A DNA stretch of 64,000 bases from Kuafuiihalomonas sp964473255 (lineage in GTDB: Bacteria; Myxococcota; Kuafuiibacteriia; Kuafuiibacteriales; Kuafuiibacteriaceae): NCBI GenBank assembly GCA_964473255.1, contig CAYYOT010000018.1:6243-70242 (forward strand), given 5' to 3'. This document shows, one piece after another, positions 26,300-34,634 of the stretch. Under the pieces are notes generated by a model. It was not told the DNA's origin, did no database searches, and saw nothing but the letters and a program-made list of their open reading frames with translations. Made by a program: the position numbers and the translations under genes. Numbering within the stretch: the first letter of the stretch is position 1; the number at the start of each line of letters is the position of its first letter.

Positions 26300-27097
26300 G
26301 TGGCCGACTCCTTCCGCGACCGGCGGGTCATGATCACGGGAGCTTCATCGGGTATCGGTGCGGCGCTGGCGCGGGAGCTGGCCGAACGCGGCGCCCGGCT
26401 GGCTCTGGTCGCCCGCCGCAAAGACCGGATGCTCGCCCTGATCGGCGAATTGGGCGTCGAGGACCGCGCCCAGGCTTTCGAGTGTGATCTCTACGACCCA
26501 TCCGGAAGGGAGGAACTCGCAGAGACGGTACGCGAGAATTTTGGGGCTCCCGACGTCCTTATTCTCAACGCCGGGACGAGCCAGCGGTCGCTGGTGGAGG
26601 AAACCTCGTTCGATGCGGTCCGGAAGCTCATGGAGCTGAACTTCTTCGCGACCGTGCACCTCGCCCAGATGTTCCTGCCCGACATGCTCGCCCAGCGCGG
26701 CGGGAACATCGCAGTCGTCAGCAGCGTGGTGGGGTACGTCGCGACCCCGAAGCGGAGCGTGTATAGCGCCTCGAAACATGCACTTCACGGGTTCTTCGAG
26801 GCACTACGGGCCGAAGTGCTCGACCGCGGGGTTCGCGTTCACTTGATCTGCCCGGGCTACGTGCAGACCGAAATCGGAGAAGGGTCACTGACCGCATCGG
26901 GCCAACCGCGCGGTCCGGGCGCCCCGGCACCTGCCCGCGGAATCTCGGCGCAGCGGTGCGCCCGCGCGATCCTGCGGGCCATCGAGAAAGGACGCCGCGA
27001 AACCTACGTCGGCGGACGAGAGGTCGCCGCCATCTATCTTCGGCGCTACCTGCCCGACGTGCTGGCTCGCTTCACCCCTCGAGCTGCCCCCCGCTGA
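26300..27097 (+). CDS. Short-chain dehydrogenase/reductase (DHRS7/YqjQ-like)
   Basis: This 265-residue NAD(P)-dependent oxidoreductase starts at GTG 26300 with GGGAG five bases upstream. It has TGASSGIGAALAREL (cofactor loop), LNAGTSQRS (NAG motif), VVSSVVGYVATPKRSVYSASKHAL containing the catalytic Ser and YxxxK, and a C-terminal helix RYLPDVLARF that may sit on the membrane, as in DHRS7-like SDRs. Arg residues after the first strand (VARRKDR) favour NADP. The substrate cannot be inferred. It is divergent from the alpha/beta-hydrolase, sharing a 48-base gap. Confidence 0.88.
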   Translation: MADSFRDRRVMITGASSGIGAALARELAERGARLALVARRKDRMLALIGELGVEDRAQAFECDLYDPSGREELAETVRENFGAPDVLILNAGTSQRSLVEETSFDAVRKLMELNFFATVHLAQMFLPDMLAQRGGNIAVVSSVVGYVATPKRSVYSASKHALHGFFEALRAEVLDRGVRVHLICPGYVQTEIGEGSLTASGQPRGPGAPAPARGISAQRCARAILRAIEKGRRETYVGGREVAAIYLRRYLPDVLARFTPRAAPR

Positions 27098-27100
27098 GTC

Positions 27101-27577
27101 TCAGCCGTCGAGAAAGCCGGAGATCATCCCTCCGACCCCGCCGCCCGACTCACCCTGCCCCGTGAGAAACGGAGCAAGCTCGGCAAGCTGAGCGACGAAG
27201 TTCTCGTCGAGCCGCGACCGCAGGAAGCTCATCACCAGCGGCGCGACCGCCGTGAGCTGCTGCGGGTCGATTCCCAGCTTGGCTACCAGAGGCGCCAGGG
27301 CGGCCAGCTCTCCTCCGCCGCCGAGCGCCGATGCCGCCGTCCCCAGGAGGCCCCCCAAGCCGCCGGCGAACGCTCCTTCCTCGCTGTTCGCCAGCTCCGC
27401 GGCCCGCCCCTGCCAGTCGCCGAGCTCGGGGATGGCCGTTTCGAAGTGGTTCGTCGCCTCTGCCCCGAGTCGATCCGACGCGAGGCCCTTGACGTAGCTG
27501 AGAACGCCGCCGGCCAACGCCTGCGACTGAGAGGATTCGAGTCCGAGCTGGTCTGTCAGCTGCGCGATCAAGTCCAT
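27101..27577 (-). CDS. DUF2780-like (VcgC/VcgE) protein
   Basis: This 158-residue protein opens with DLIAQLTDQLGLESSQSQALAGGVLSYVKG and ends PFLTGQGESGGGVGGMISGFLDG, matching the layout of the DUF2780 family: an N-terminal LxxxLGV-like helical segment, a Gly-rich hydrophobic middle and a second helical segment ending near a Gly tail. There is no signal peptide and no enzyme motif. It lies 13 bases after the DUF4332 gene on the same strand and is probably co-transcribed with it. It converges with the SDR gene with three bases between the stops. Confidence 0.7.
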   Translation of the reverse strand: MDLIAQLTDQLGLESSQSQALAGGVLSYVKGLASDRLGAEATNHFETAIPELGDWQGRAAELANSEEGAFAGGLGGLLGTAASALGGGGELAALAPLVAKLGIDPQQLTAVAPLVMSFLRSRLDENFVAQLAELAPFLTGQGESGGGVGGMISGFLDG

Positions 27578-27590
27578 GAGTCCCGCAGCC

Positions 27591-27998
27591 TCAGTGGGTG
27601 ATGACCGCCGGGAGAGTACCGGCCTGCTCGACCCATTCGCTCACGACGGACGCAGCCGGGACCGCGCGGGTGAGCTTCTTGGTCTCGTTGACCTCGGCCA
27701 TCTTGGCGGCGAGATTGTCGGGATTTCTCGTGGCCAGCTCCTTCACGGTATCGACGCCCGAAGCCTCCAAGAGCTCCGAGTACTCCGAGCCGATGCCTTT
27801 GATGCGCATGAGGTCGGCCATGTTCGCCCACTTGAGGAGGTGCGAAGCTTCGACGCCCGTCTTCTCGCTCACCGTCTTTCGTCCGGGAGCGGAGCAGCAA
27901 AGCTCGAGCAGGTCGTCGGTGGTCTCGATGTTGGCCTCGCGGAGCTTGGCTCCGTAGAGCGTGCCGATCCCTTCGATGTCTTCGATTTTGTAGGTCAT
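27591..27998 (-). CDS. DUF4332 helix-hairpin-helix protein
   Basis: The 135-residue protein consists of two helix-hairpin-helix repeats. The first contains IEDIEGIGTLYGAKLREANIETTDDLLE, the second MRIKGIGSEYSELLEASGVDTVKELATRNP. The GIG hairpins and the following LLEAAGIxTVxELA pattern are the hallmark of DUF4332 proteins, which resemble the DNA-binding HhH regions of polymerase and ligase helpers. Direct DNA binding is not shown for this family. It precedes the DUF2780-like gene. Confidence 0.85.
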   Translation of the reverse strand: MTYKIEDIEGIGTLYGAKLREANIETTDDLLELCCSAPGRKTVSEKTGVEASHLLKWANMADLMRIKGIGSEYSELLEASGVDTVKELATRNPDNLAAKMAEVNETKKLTRAVPAASVVSEWVEQAGTLPAVITH

Positions 27999-28091
27999 GC
28001 CTTCCCATAGATCAGTCGTATCGACGCCACCATCACCCTGGATTTCACGTCCTCTGGACCCGGCGAAGCCCGCAGGGTACTCCGATGCGTC

Positions 28092-29336
28092 GTGCGTTCG
28101 ATCCGTTCAGCCCTGCAAGCCATGCTGCCCCATTTCGAGCCCCTCGGTGTGGAGCGTGTCCCGCTGCGTCAAGCAGCGCACCGATTTGTCGCGCGGCCTG
28201 TGCGGGCCCGGTACGATCTTCCCCCGTTCGACAACAGCGCGATGGATGGCTGGGCCGTCCGCAGCTCGGATCTGGAGTCGGCTCGGGCCGATTCCCCCGT
28301 CCGGCTGGCGCAGGCGGGCGAGTCTCGAGCCGGAGGTGAAGGACCTCTCCCGCAGCTTCGCTCGGGCGAGACCATTCGAATCTTCACCGGAGCCGTCGTC
28401 CCTCCGGGGGCCGACACCGTGGTCATGCAGGAATACGCGTCGGAAGAACGGGAGGTCGTCTCTTTCGGGCGCCCTATCAAAGCCGGAGCCAACATCCGCC
28501 GTCGAGGTGAAGACCTTCGCGCCGAGAGCGAGATGCTGGGCGTCGGAGCACGACTCGCCGCAGGAGAGATCGGGCTCCTCGCCAGCCAGCGACATGCTGC
28601 GATCGACGTCTTCCGTCGCCCGGTCGTCGCCGTCATCAGCACCGGAGACGAGCTCCGCGACATCGGCGATCCGGCAGAGCCACACACGATCGTCAATTCG
28701 AACGGCTACGCCCTGGCCACCCAGATCGAAGACGCGGGGGCCGTGCCCTGGGTCCTGCCCGTCGTCCCCGATGAACCGAGGGCTACGACCGAGGCAATCC
28801 GCGAGGCGCTCCGAGCCGACGTGGTGCTGACCGTCGGCGGCATCAGCGTAGGCGAGCACGACTACGTCAAAGCCGCCTTCGGCGAGGCTGGCGTCGACCT
28901 GGACTTCTGGAAGGTGCGGATGAAGCCCGGCAAGCCTTTGACGTTCGGGCGGTCCGGACAGGTACCGGTGGTAGGGCTTCCCGGAAATCCCGTTTCGGCG
29001 GTCGTGACCTTCGAGCTCTTCGTACGGCCCGGCTTGCGCCGTATGCTCGGGGACCCCCGGCCGTTTCGTGCCCGAACGCGGGTGCGGCTCAGCCGCGATC
29101 ACCGTCACTCCGTCGGGCGCACCGAACTCGCTCGAGCCACCCTCGAACGCCGGCCGGAGGGGGACTATGCGACCCCCCTCAGCCTTCAGGGCTCGGGTTC
29201 ACTGCCATCGATGGTCGGCGTCGACGTTCTGCTCGTACTTCCCGCCGATGTCGGCGAGTTCGCAGCCGAAAGTGAGCTTGACGCCCTGCTGATTCACGAC
29301 CGTCTCGGAAGCCCCGAGATTCCCATCCAGGACTGA
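28092..29336 (+). CDS. moeA: Molybdopterin molybdenumtransferase
   Basis: MoeA inserts molybdate into adenylated molybdopterin in the last step of molybdenum cofactor synthesis in the cytoplasm. It is 414 residues, the family length. Domains in order: PPFDNSAMDGWAVRS, IFTGAVVPPGADTVVMQE and GEDL (domains I/II), the MoCF fold with VAVISTGDEL, NSNGYAL and LTVGGISVGEHDYVK (about 175-310), then KPLTFGR, GLPGNPVSAVVTFELFV and a C-terminal barrel. The start is a GTG at 28092 (alternatives are close). No other Mo-cofactor gene lies in the window. Confidence 0.92.
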   Translation: MRSIRSALQAMLPHFEPLGVERVPLRQAAHRFVARPVRARYDLPPFDNSAMDGWAVRSSDLESARADSPVRLAQAGESRAGGEGPLPQLRSGETIRIFTGAVVPPGADTVVMQEYASEEREVVSFGRPIKAGANIRRRGEDLRAESEMLGVGARLAAGEIGLLASQRHAAIDVFRRPVVAVISTGDELRDIGDPAEPHTIVNSNGYALATQIEDAGAVPWVLPVVPDEPRATTEAIREALRADVVLTVGGISVGEHDYVKAAFGEAGVDLDFWKVRMKPGKPLTFGRSGQVPVVGLPGNPVSAVVTFELFVRPGLRRMLGDPRPFRARTRVRLSRDHRHSVGRTELARATLERRPEGDYATPLSLQGSGSLPSMVGVDVLLVLPADVGEFAAESELDALLIHDRLGSPEIPIQD

Positions 29337-29345
29337 ATCCCCGTC

Positions 29346-29645
29346 TCAGGACTGGTCGGCCGCCGCCAAGGCCGCATCGAGTCGCTTTTCGATGGAGGCC
29401 TTGACGCGTTCGGGTTTGATCCCGGCGGCTCGCGCGATCATCCCCAGCTTCACCGTCACCTTGACCGAGGCGGGGAGCAGATCGATCTGTCCCGAAGCGC
29501 CGGTGCCCTTCATGAGGGCGACGCTTCCCCGCCAGTCCATCTGCAGGCCGTACTTGGACCGAATCTCGTCTTCGAAAGGCACCAGAGCCTTTCGAAGCTC
29601 ATCGGCTGACAACGAATGGGCGCGCTCAACCACGACGGAACTCAT
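29346..29645 (-). CDS. Polyhydroxyalkanoic acid system (PHA_gran_rgn)-type protein
   Basis: This 99-residue protein begins SSVVVERAHSLSADELRKALVPFEDEI and continues YGLQMDWRGSVALMKGTGASGQIDL and VKVTVKLGMIARAAGIKPERVKASIEKRLD. This strand-rich ligand-binding-like layout is that of the family annotated as polyhydroxyalkanoic acid system family protein. The ATG at 29645 matches the family start; an in-frame ATG 24 bases upstream is possible. No PHA synthase or depolymerase gene is present, so the PHA link comes only from the family name. It is divergent from the HisN-like gene. Confidence 0.72.
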   Translation of the reverse strand: MSSVVVERAHSLSADELRKALVPFEDEIRSKYGLQMDWRGSVALMKGTGASGQIDLLPASVKVTVKLGMIARAAGIKPERVKASIEKRLDAALAAADQS

Positions 29646-29719
29646 GCTCTCGCCCATACCCTCTTGCAACCCCCGACGTCGAGGTGGACGGCATCAACGC
29701 GGTTTGGCAGCTTCGGGTC

Positions 29720-30541
29720 ATGACTTTGGTGGAGGACCGCTTTGTCGAGACCGCCCTGAAGGTTGCCACCACCGGCGCGTCCGAGGCGCTCCGCTGGTTT
29801 CGCGGCAGCTTCGAGATCGAGAACAAGAGCGTCGAGAGCTTCGACCCGGTCACGAACGCAGACCGCGCCGCGGAACAAGCCATGCGTTCGCTTCTGACCG
29901 CCGCATTTCCCGAACATGGCATCCTGGGGGAGGAATTCGGCGAAACGCCGTCCGACGGACCGTGGCGCTGGGTGCTCGATCCGGTCGACGGCACACGTGG
30001 ATTCCTCTCCGGAGCCCCCACTTGGACCACCCTGGTCGCATTGGAGCATGCCGGCGTTCCGCAGGTCGGAGTGATCCGGCAGCCGTACACGGAAGAAACG
30101 TGGGTCGGCCGTCCTGGGGCGACCGTGTTCTCGCATCGCGACGAGGCTCGAGCCGCCCGGGTCTCGACCTGCCGAGACCTGGAGTCCGCTCGAATCTCCA
30201 CGACCGATCCCCGAGCTCGGCCGGCCGGATACTTTCGGACGCAGGAAGCTCTCGCCTTCGAAGAGCTCAGCCGGAAGACGCTAGTCGCCCGATTTAGCCA
30301 CGACGCCTACGCGTACGGACTGCTGGCCCTGGGTTCACTCGACCTCGTCGTCGAATCGAGCCTCCAAGTCTACGACGTGGCGGCCCTGGTACCGGTGGTC
30401 GAGGGCGCGGGCGGAACCATCACCAATTGGCGAGGTGGGTCCGATCTCTCCGGCGGGCGCACCTTGGCCGCCGCGACACCCGAACTGCACAGCGAGGCAC
30501 TGCAGATCCTGCTCCCCTTCATTCGTGACAGCGACGGCTGA
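29720..30541 (+). CDS. Inositol monophosphatase-family phosphatase, HisN-like
   Basis: This Mg-dependent phosphatase is 273 residues from the ATG at 29720. Key motifs are DPVTNADRAAE (first metal and Lys/Thr region), ILGEEFGE, DPVDGTRGFLSG (metal aspartates and the activating DGT) and VYDVAALVPVVEGAGGTITNW (the last metal Asp). The GTRGF wording and the ASEALRWF N-terminus favour the histidinol-phosphate phosphatase (HisN) branch over myo-inositol or FBPase, but a CysQ-like role cannot be excluded. No other his gene is nearby. It is followed by the PfpI gene after 43 bases. Confidence 0.83.
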   Translation: MTLVEDRFVETALKVATTGASEALRWFRGSFEIENKSVESFDPVTNADRAAEQAMRSLLTAAFPEHGILGEEFGETPSDGPWRWVLDPVDGTRGFLSGAPTWTTLVALEHAGVPQVGVIRQPYTEETWVGRPGATVFSHRDEARAARVSTCRDLESARISTTDPRARPAGYFRTQEALAFEELSRKTLVARFSHDAYAYGLLALGSLDLVVESSLQVYDVAALVPVVEGAGGTITNWRGGSDLSGGRTLAAATPELHSEALQILLPFIRDSDG

Positions 30542-30584
30542 CCGCTCGCTTGGCGCGAAAGCCCCCCCGCGCTAAGCCCACCAC

Positions 30585-31166
30585 ATGAAGATCGCGGTTC
30601 TGCTGGTCGATGGTTATGCAGACTGGGAGCCGGCCCTGCTCCTCGCCGAAGCCCGGCGTTCCGGCGGAGCGGAGACGGTCGCCATCAAGGCCCACTCGGG
30701 CGTCGTCCGTTCGATGGGGGGGTTGGAGCTCGCCGACGCGATCGACGTCGAACAGGCCGACCCCGCTCGATATCGCGCTCTCGTGATCCCAGGCGGTACC
30801 CGCTGGGAAGACGACGTCCCGGCCGAAGTCATCGGTCTCATTCAGCGATGCCACGACGAGGGCGTCATGATCGGCGCGATCTGCGCCGGGACGATCCCGC
30901 TCGCGCGGACGGGTCTGCTGCACCACCGTTCCCACACCAGCAACGGTCACGCGTATCTCGCCAAACACGTCCCGGACTTTGCCGAGGCTTCATCGTACCG
31001 GAACGAGCTCGTCGTTCGCGATGAGTCGATCATCACCGCGAGCGGGCTCGGCTACGCCGAGTTTGCTCGCGAGATGCTGGAGGCGCTGGACATCCTCTCC
31101 GACGACCACGCCGAGCAGTGGTACGAAGTCTTCAAACGGGGTGAGAAGTTTCACGAGACGGCCTGA
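30585..31166 (+). CDS. DJ-1/PfpI-family glutamine amidotransferase-like protein
   Basis: This 193-residue protein has the DJ-1/PfpI fold. KIAVLLVDGYADWEPALLLAEAR carries the conserved Glu, VIPGGTRWEDD follows, and the nucleophilic cysteine is in IGAICAGTIPLAR with the following LLHHRSHTSNGHAYL. The usual His after the Cys (CHG) is replaced by AG, as in the branch annotated as type 1 glutamine amidotransferase or YdeA-like protein. Activity may be protein repair, glyoxalase III or none; the sequence does not decide. It converges with the small membrane protein gene, whose stop it abuts. Confidence 0.83.
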   Translation: MKIAVLLVDGYADWEPALLLAEARRSGGAETVAIKAHSGVVRSMGGLELADAIDVEQADPARYRALVIPGGTRWEDDVPAEVIGLIQRCHDEGVMIGAICAGTIPLARTGLLHHRSHTSNGHAYLAKHVPDFAEASSYRNELVVRDESIITASGLGYAEFAREMLEALDILSDDHAEQWYEVFKRGEKFHETA

Positions 31167-31436
31167 TCAGTTCACCCGGGAGACGCCGGGGCCGGCGATC
31201 AGCGCCGCGACCATCGCACCCAGCAGCACCCCCAGGCCGATGAAACGCCAGCGACGCGCTCCGTGGGTAGTTCGTGCGACCAGCCCGATGCCGCCCCCGG
31301 CGATCAGGAGGCCCGTGCCCAGCAGACGCACCTCGACCTCGTCGAGCCGGGAAGCGGCCAGCGCCGTCTGCACGACCCCCATGACCATCAGCACGGTCCC
31401 CACCCACGGGACGAGGCGGTGCATGGAAGCGCGCAT
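31167..31436 (-). CDS. Small integral membrane protein of unknown function
   Basis: This 89-residue protein has three hydrophobic segments: about 8-28 (LVPWVGTVLMVMGVVQTALA), about 38-55 (LLGTGLLIAGGGIGLVA) and about 65-82 (FIGLGVLLGAMVAALIA). Short charged loops contain ASRLDEVEVR and RTTHGARRWR. There is no known domain. The ATG at 31436 is followed by an in-frame ATG at 31424. It lies 38 bases after the ABC exporter gene on the same strand, so it may be the last gene of the speD-speE-exporter unit. Confidence 0.6.
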   Translation of the reverse strand: MRASMHRLVPWVGTVLMVMGVVQTALAASRLDEVEVRLLGTGLLIAGGGIGLVARTTHGARRWRFIGLGVLLGAMVAALIAGPGVSRVN

Positions 31437-31474
31437 GCGGGCGGCGGTAGCAGGGGGGGCCCGGTCCGTCGAGT

Positions 31475-33241
31475 CTAGGCGTCGACGGTGAGCGCCGCGT
31501 CGGGATCTTCTTCCGCCTGCTGCTCGGCCCACATCGATGCATAGCGACCGTTCTTGGCCAGGAGCCCATCGTGGGTTCCTCGTTCTTCGATCCGCCCGTC
31601 TACGAGCACCAAGATTTCGTCGGCGTCGACCACGGTCGAGAGTCGATGAGCGATGATCAGTGTGGTCCGCCCCTCGCTCGCCGCCCACATCTCGCTTTGG
31701 ATTTCTCGCTCGGTGGCCGAGTCGAGCGCCGAGGTTGCTTCGTCGAGGATGAGGATGGACGGCTCTTTCAGGAACACCCGGGCTATGGCCACTCGCTGCT
31801 TTTCCCCGCCGGAAAGCTTCAGCCCGCGCTCCCCCACCATCGTGTCCCAACCGTCGGGCGTGCTGCGAACGAAGCCGTCGATGCGCGCCTGTCGCGCGGC
31901 TGCTTCGACCTCCTCGAACCTGGCGGTGGGTCGCCCGTAGGCCAGGTTCATGCGCAGCGTATCGTTGAAGAGAACCGTATCCTGGGGAACGATCCCGATG
32001 TTCCGCCGGAGTGCGTCGAGCGAGAGCGTGCGAATGTCTTCGCCGTCCACCAGGATGGCGCCCTCATCGGGGTCGTAGAAGCGGAAGAGGAGCCGAGCGA
32101 CGGTGGACTTGCCGGAGCCACTCGGACCGACCAGAGCGACCCGCCGACCGGGGCCGATGGAGAACGTCAGGCGCTGGAGCACGGGTCTTCGGGGATCGTA
32201 GCCGAACGTGACCGAGTCAAACGTCACCCCCCGTGGTCCCGGCCCGAGGCTCTTCGCGTCGGCCGACTCCGGCACGTCGGACGATTCGCCCAGCAGCGAG
32301 AACATCTGCTCCATGTTGACCAAGGACTGCTTCACGCTGCGGTAGACCCATCCGAAGATGTTCAGCGGCTGGGCGAGCTGAATCATGTAGGTGTTGACGA
32401 GAACGAAGTCTCCCACCGTCAAGCGGCCATCGACGATACCCTGGGCCGCCATGTACATGAGCATGGTGACGCCACCGGCTACGACGAAGGCCTGGCCCAA
32501 GTTCAAAAGCGAGAGGCTGGACTGACTACGGACCGCAGCGCGCTCATACTTGGCGAGAGCTTCATCGTAGGCGCGGGCTTCCGCCTTTTCATTTCCGAAG
32601 TACTTGACGGTTTCGTAGTTCAACAGGCTGTCGACCGCACGGGTGTTGGCGCGGCTGTCCGCATCGTTCATCTGGCGACGAAACTTGATGCGCCACTCCG
32701 TCGTGGTGACGGTGAAAGCCACATAGATGACGACGGTCGCCGCGGTCACCAAAGCGAAGCTCCAGGAGAAGCGGCGCAAGAGGATGACCAACACCAGAAT
32801 CAGCTCGAACGCCGTGGGCAGGATGTTGAAGAGGGCGACGCCAAGGACGCTCGAGATCGCGCTGGTTCCGCGCTCTACGGCGCGAGCGAGACCTCCCGTC
32901 TGACGGTCGAGATGAAAACGCAAGGACAGGCCGTGCAGATGTTCGAAGACCTGGACCGCCGAGCGGCGCATGGCGCGCTGAGCGACCTTCTCGAAGACCG
33001 CATCCCGAAGTTGGTTGAATCCCAGCGAACCGACGCGGGCCAGGCCATAGGCGACGATGACCCCGACCGGAAGCACCAGGGCCGTTCGATCGACGGACGG
33101 CGTGAGCGCGTCGACGGCTTCCTTGTAGAGGATGGGCACCCAGACGTTGAGCAGCTTGGCCGCGAGGATGAAGGTGAACGCGAGGACGACGCGAAGGCGC
33201 AGCCCCCAAGCTCCTTCCGGCCAAAGGTACCCCCCCAACAT
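31475..33241 (-). CDS. ABC exporter of the ATM1/ABCB7 half-transporter type
   Basis: This 588-residue half-transporter has an N-terminal membrane domain of six helices (about 15-305) and a C-terminal ATPase. The membrane part has NYETVKYFGNEKAEARAYDEAL, the diagnostic block of ATM1-type transporters that export glutathione- or thiol-bound metal or sulfur species. The ATPase has VGPSGSGKST, VPQDTVLFND, LSGGEKQRVAIARVFL, LILDEATSALD and AHRL. ATG 33241 is the only standard start after the speE stop 29 bases upstream. It is probably co-transcribed with speE. ATM1-type substrates are usually thiol conjugates; export of a polyamine conjugate would be speculation. Confidence 0.9.
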   Translation of the reverse strand: MLGGYLWPEGAWGLRLRVVLAFTFILAAKLLNVWVPILYKEAVDALTPSVDRTALVLPVGVIVAYGLARVGSLGFNQLRDAVFEKVAQRAMRRSAVQVFEHLHGLSLRFHLDRQTGGLARAVERGTSAISSVLGVALFNILPTAFELILVLVILLRRFSWSFALVTAATVVIYVAFTVTTTEWRIKFRRQMNDADSRANTRAVDSLLNYETVKYFGNEKAEARAYDEALAKYERAAVRSQSSLSLLNLGQAFVVAGGVTMLMYMAAQGIVDGRLTVGDFVLVNTYMIQLAQPLNIFGWVYRSVKQSLVNMEQMFSLLGESSDVPESADAKSLGPGPRGVTFDSVTFGYDPRRPVLQRLTFSIGPGRRVALVGPSGSGKSTVARLLFRFYDPDEGAILVDGEDIRTLSLDALRRNIGIVPQDTVLFNDTLRMNLAYGRPTARFEEVEAAARQARIDGFVRSTPDGWDTMVGERGLKLSGGEKQRVAIARVFLKEPSILILDEATSALDSATEREIQSEMWAASEGRTTLIIAHRLSTVVDADEILVLVDGRIEERGTHDGLLAKNGRYASMWAEQQAEEDPDAALTVDA

Positions 33242-33270
33242 CCGGAGGGTCTTCAGAGTGCCTAGCTGAC

Positions 33271-34104
33271 TCAGGACATCAGCTCGCGAATGAAGGTCGG
33301 CTGGGCAAACGCCGCTTGGGCGACGTCTCGGTTCAAATACTTGAGGGCTGGCTCGAGGCGAGCCAGTCGAACCTCGTCCCAGTCGGAAAGGACGGAAGGG
33401 CTACCGGCAACCGTCCATGACCAGATCGAGGCTCCGTAAAGGGGAACGAATCCGAAGTACGGTCGCACGCAGGCGAACACCTCGCGCAGCGTTTTCTGGG
33501 TCTGACGAAAGACCTCTTCCATCAAGAGCGGGGATTCGGACTGCAGCCCGAAGACACCCTCCTTCTTGAGAACGCGCCGGACGTGGTCATAGAACGAACG
33601 GTTGAACAGGCCCTCGGCCGGACCCACGGGGTCGGATCCGTCGAGCAGGACGACGTCGTACGCAGCCGTCGGCGCTCGCGCGACGAAATCGATACCATCA
33701 GCGATCACGACGTCTAGCCGCGGGTCGTCCCAGGCACCGATCGACGGCAAATACTCGCGGCAGAGCTCGACGACACGCCGGTCGATCTCCACCATCGTGA
33801 CCCTTTCGACCGAATCGTGCCGGAGCACCTCGCGAGCCGTTCCCCCGTCGCCCCCGCCCACGATCAGCACGTTGCGGGGGGCCTGCACCATGCACAGGGG
33901 CAGGTGCGTGATCATCTCATGGTAGAAGTACTCATCCTTCTCGCTGGTCATGAACAGACCGTCGAGGGTCATGGCCCGTCCGTAAGCGGCGGTCTCGAAT
34001 AGCTCGATCGTCTGGAACTCCGATTGCTCGCGCACGAGTCGTTGCGTGACGCGAAAGCCGATGCGCACACGGTCTTGAAAGGTCTCGTCGTACCAGTCGG
34101 ACAT
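33271..34104 (-). CDS. speE: Spermidine synthase (polyamine aminopropyltransferase)
   Basis: SpeE transfers the aminopropyl group of decarboxylated AdoMet to putrescine, giving spermidine and methylthioadenosine. It is 277 residues. SDWYDETFQDRVRIGF and SEFQTIELFET are the N-terminal beta domain; the catalytic domain has ALDGLFMTSEKDEYFYHEMITHLPL-like MTLDGLFMTSEKDEFYH wording, VLIVGGGDGGTAREVLRHDSVERV (AdoMet loop), VEIDRRVVELCREYLP, ADGIDFV and LLDGSDPVGPAEGLFN. The ATG at 34104 was chosen because it starts the family N-terminus and lies eight bases after the speD stop. The polyamine set is complete from AdoMet onward; putrescine synthesis is not in the window. Confidence 0.94.
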   Translation of the reverse strand: MSDWYDETFQDRVRIGFRVTQRLVREQSEFQTIELFETAAYGRAMTLDGLFMTSEKDEYFYHEMITHLPLCMVQAPRNVLIVGGGDGGTAREVLRHDSVERVTMVEIDRRVVELCREYLPSIGAWDDPRLDVVIADGIDFVARAPTAAYDVVLLDGSDPVGPAEGLFNRSFYDHVRRVLKKEGVFGLQSESPLLMEEVFRQTQKTLREVFACVRPYFGFVPLYGASIWSWTVAGSPSVLSDWDEVRLARLEPALKYLNRDVAQAAFAQPTFIRELMS

Positions 34105-34112
34105 GGTCGACC

Positions 34113-34529
34113 TCACCGGTCTCCGACCGCCTGCTTCGGCCGGTCGTCGACCCGATGTTCGCCCACCTGGATGCTCTGGCGCGGCTCGACCCCGCGCTCC
34201 ACGGTCAGGAGCTCCGAGCGCTCGGCCTGCAGCGCCCGCCGCAGGACCTCGTAGGCTCGGCTCGGCTCGCAGTCTCCGCAGGTGTAGAAGTCGACGGCCG
34301 CGTAGCCGGACTCCGGCCACGTGTGGACCGACAAGTGTGACTCTTCGATCACGACGACACCGCTCACTCCGTGCGGCGTGAATCTATGAAAGACCGTAGC
34401 CACCACGGTGGCACCGGCTGCCACCGCAGCCTCCTGCAGCATCGCGCGAATCGCGTTTTCGTCGTTGAGAATGAAATTCGGGCATCCGTAGTACTCGGCG
34501 AGTACGTGCTGCCCCCGCGTATCGATCAA
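34113..34529 (-). CDS. speD: S-adenosylmethionine decarboxylase proenzyme (SpeD/SpeH type)
   Basis: This pyruvoyl enzyme makes decarboxylated AdoMet for spermidine synthesis. It is 138 residues, the short prokaryotic form. Self-cleavage is expected between E63 and S64 in VIEESHLSVHTWPE, turning S64 into the pyruvoyl group; the His in SVHTWPE and the Cys in YTCGDC are the conserved processing and catalytic residues. The start is TTG at 34529 (MIDTRGQHVLAEYYGC); no ATG or GTG precedes the conserved GQHVLAE. The tail after residue 110 (RVDDRPKQAVGDR) is family-atypical and polar. It is first in the speD-speE-exporter unit, with a candidate promoter and a leader hairpin upstream. Confidence 0.93.
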   Translation of the reverse strand: MIDTRGQHVLAEYYGCPNFILNDENAIRAMLQEAAVAAGATVVATVFHRFTPHGVSGVVVIEESHLSVHTWPESGYAAVDFYTCGDCEPSRAYEVLRRALQAERSELLTVERGVEPRQSIQVGEHRVDDRPKQAVGDR

Positions 34530-34554
34530 TTTAGCTTCTCACCCCTCTCTTGGC

Positions 34555-34567
34555 ACGCGAAGCGCGT
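34555..34567 (-). promoter_or_regulatory. Leader hairpin of the speD transcript
   Basis: On the minus strand ACGCG pairs with CGCGT around a three-base loop (CTT), lying 26-38 bases upstream of the speD TTG start and downstream of the candidate promoter. It may affect translation from the weak TTG start, for example in response to polyamines, but this is inference. Confidence 0.35.
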
Positions 34568-34598
34568 CTCTGCGCCCGCGGAACGATCCGAACCCAGC

Positions 34599-34628
34599 GT
34601 GATAGAGAAAATGGATCGGTTCTGACAA
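34599..34628 (-). promoter_or_regulatory. Candidate sigma70-type promoter for speD-speE-exporter
   Basis: The minus strand has TTGTCA (34628-34623, five of six to TTGACA), an 18-base spacer and TATCAC (34604-34599, four of six to TATAAT). It would start transcription near 34592 and give a leader of about 60 bases before the speD TTG. It is the AT-richest part of this gap. No experimental support. Confidence 0.4.
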
Positions 34629-34634
34629 GAGTCT

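Noticed and set aside
31571..33265. A plus-strand open frame of about 560 codons opposite the ABC exporter
   Set aside because: It mirrors the exporter codons, has no family motif, and the minus-strand frame carries all ABC signatures.
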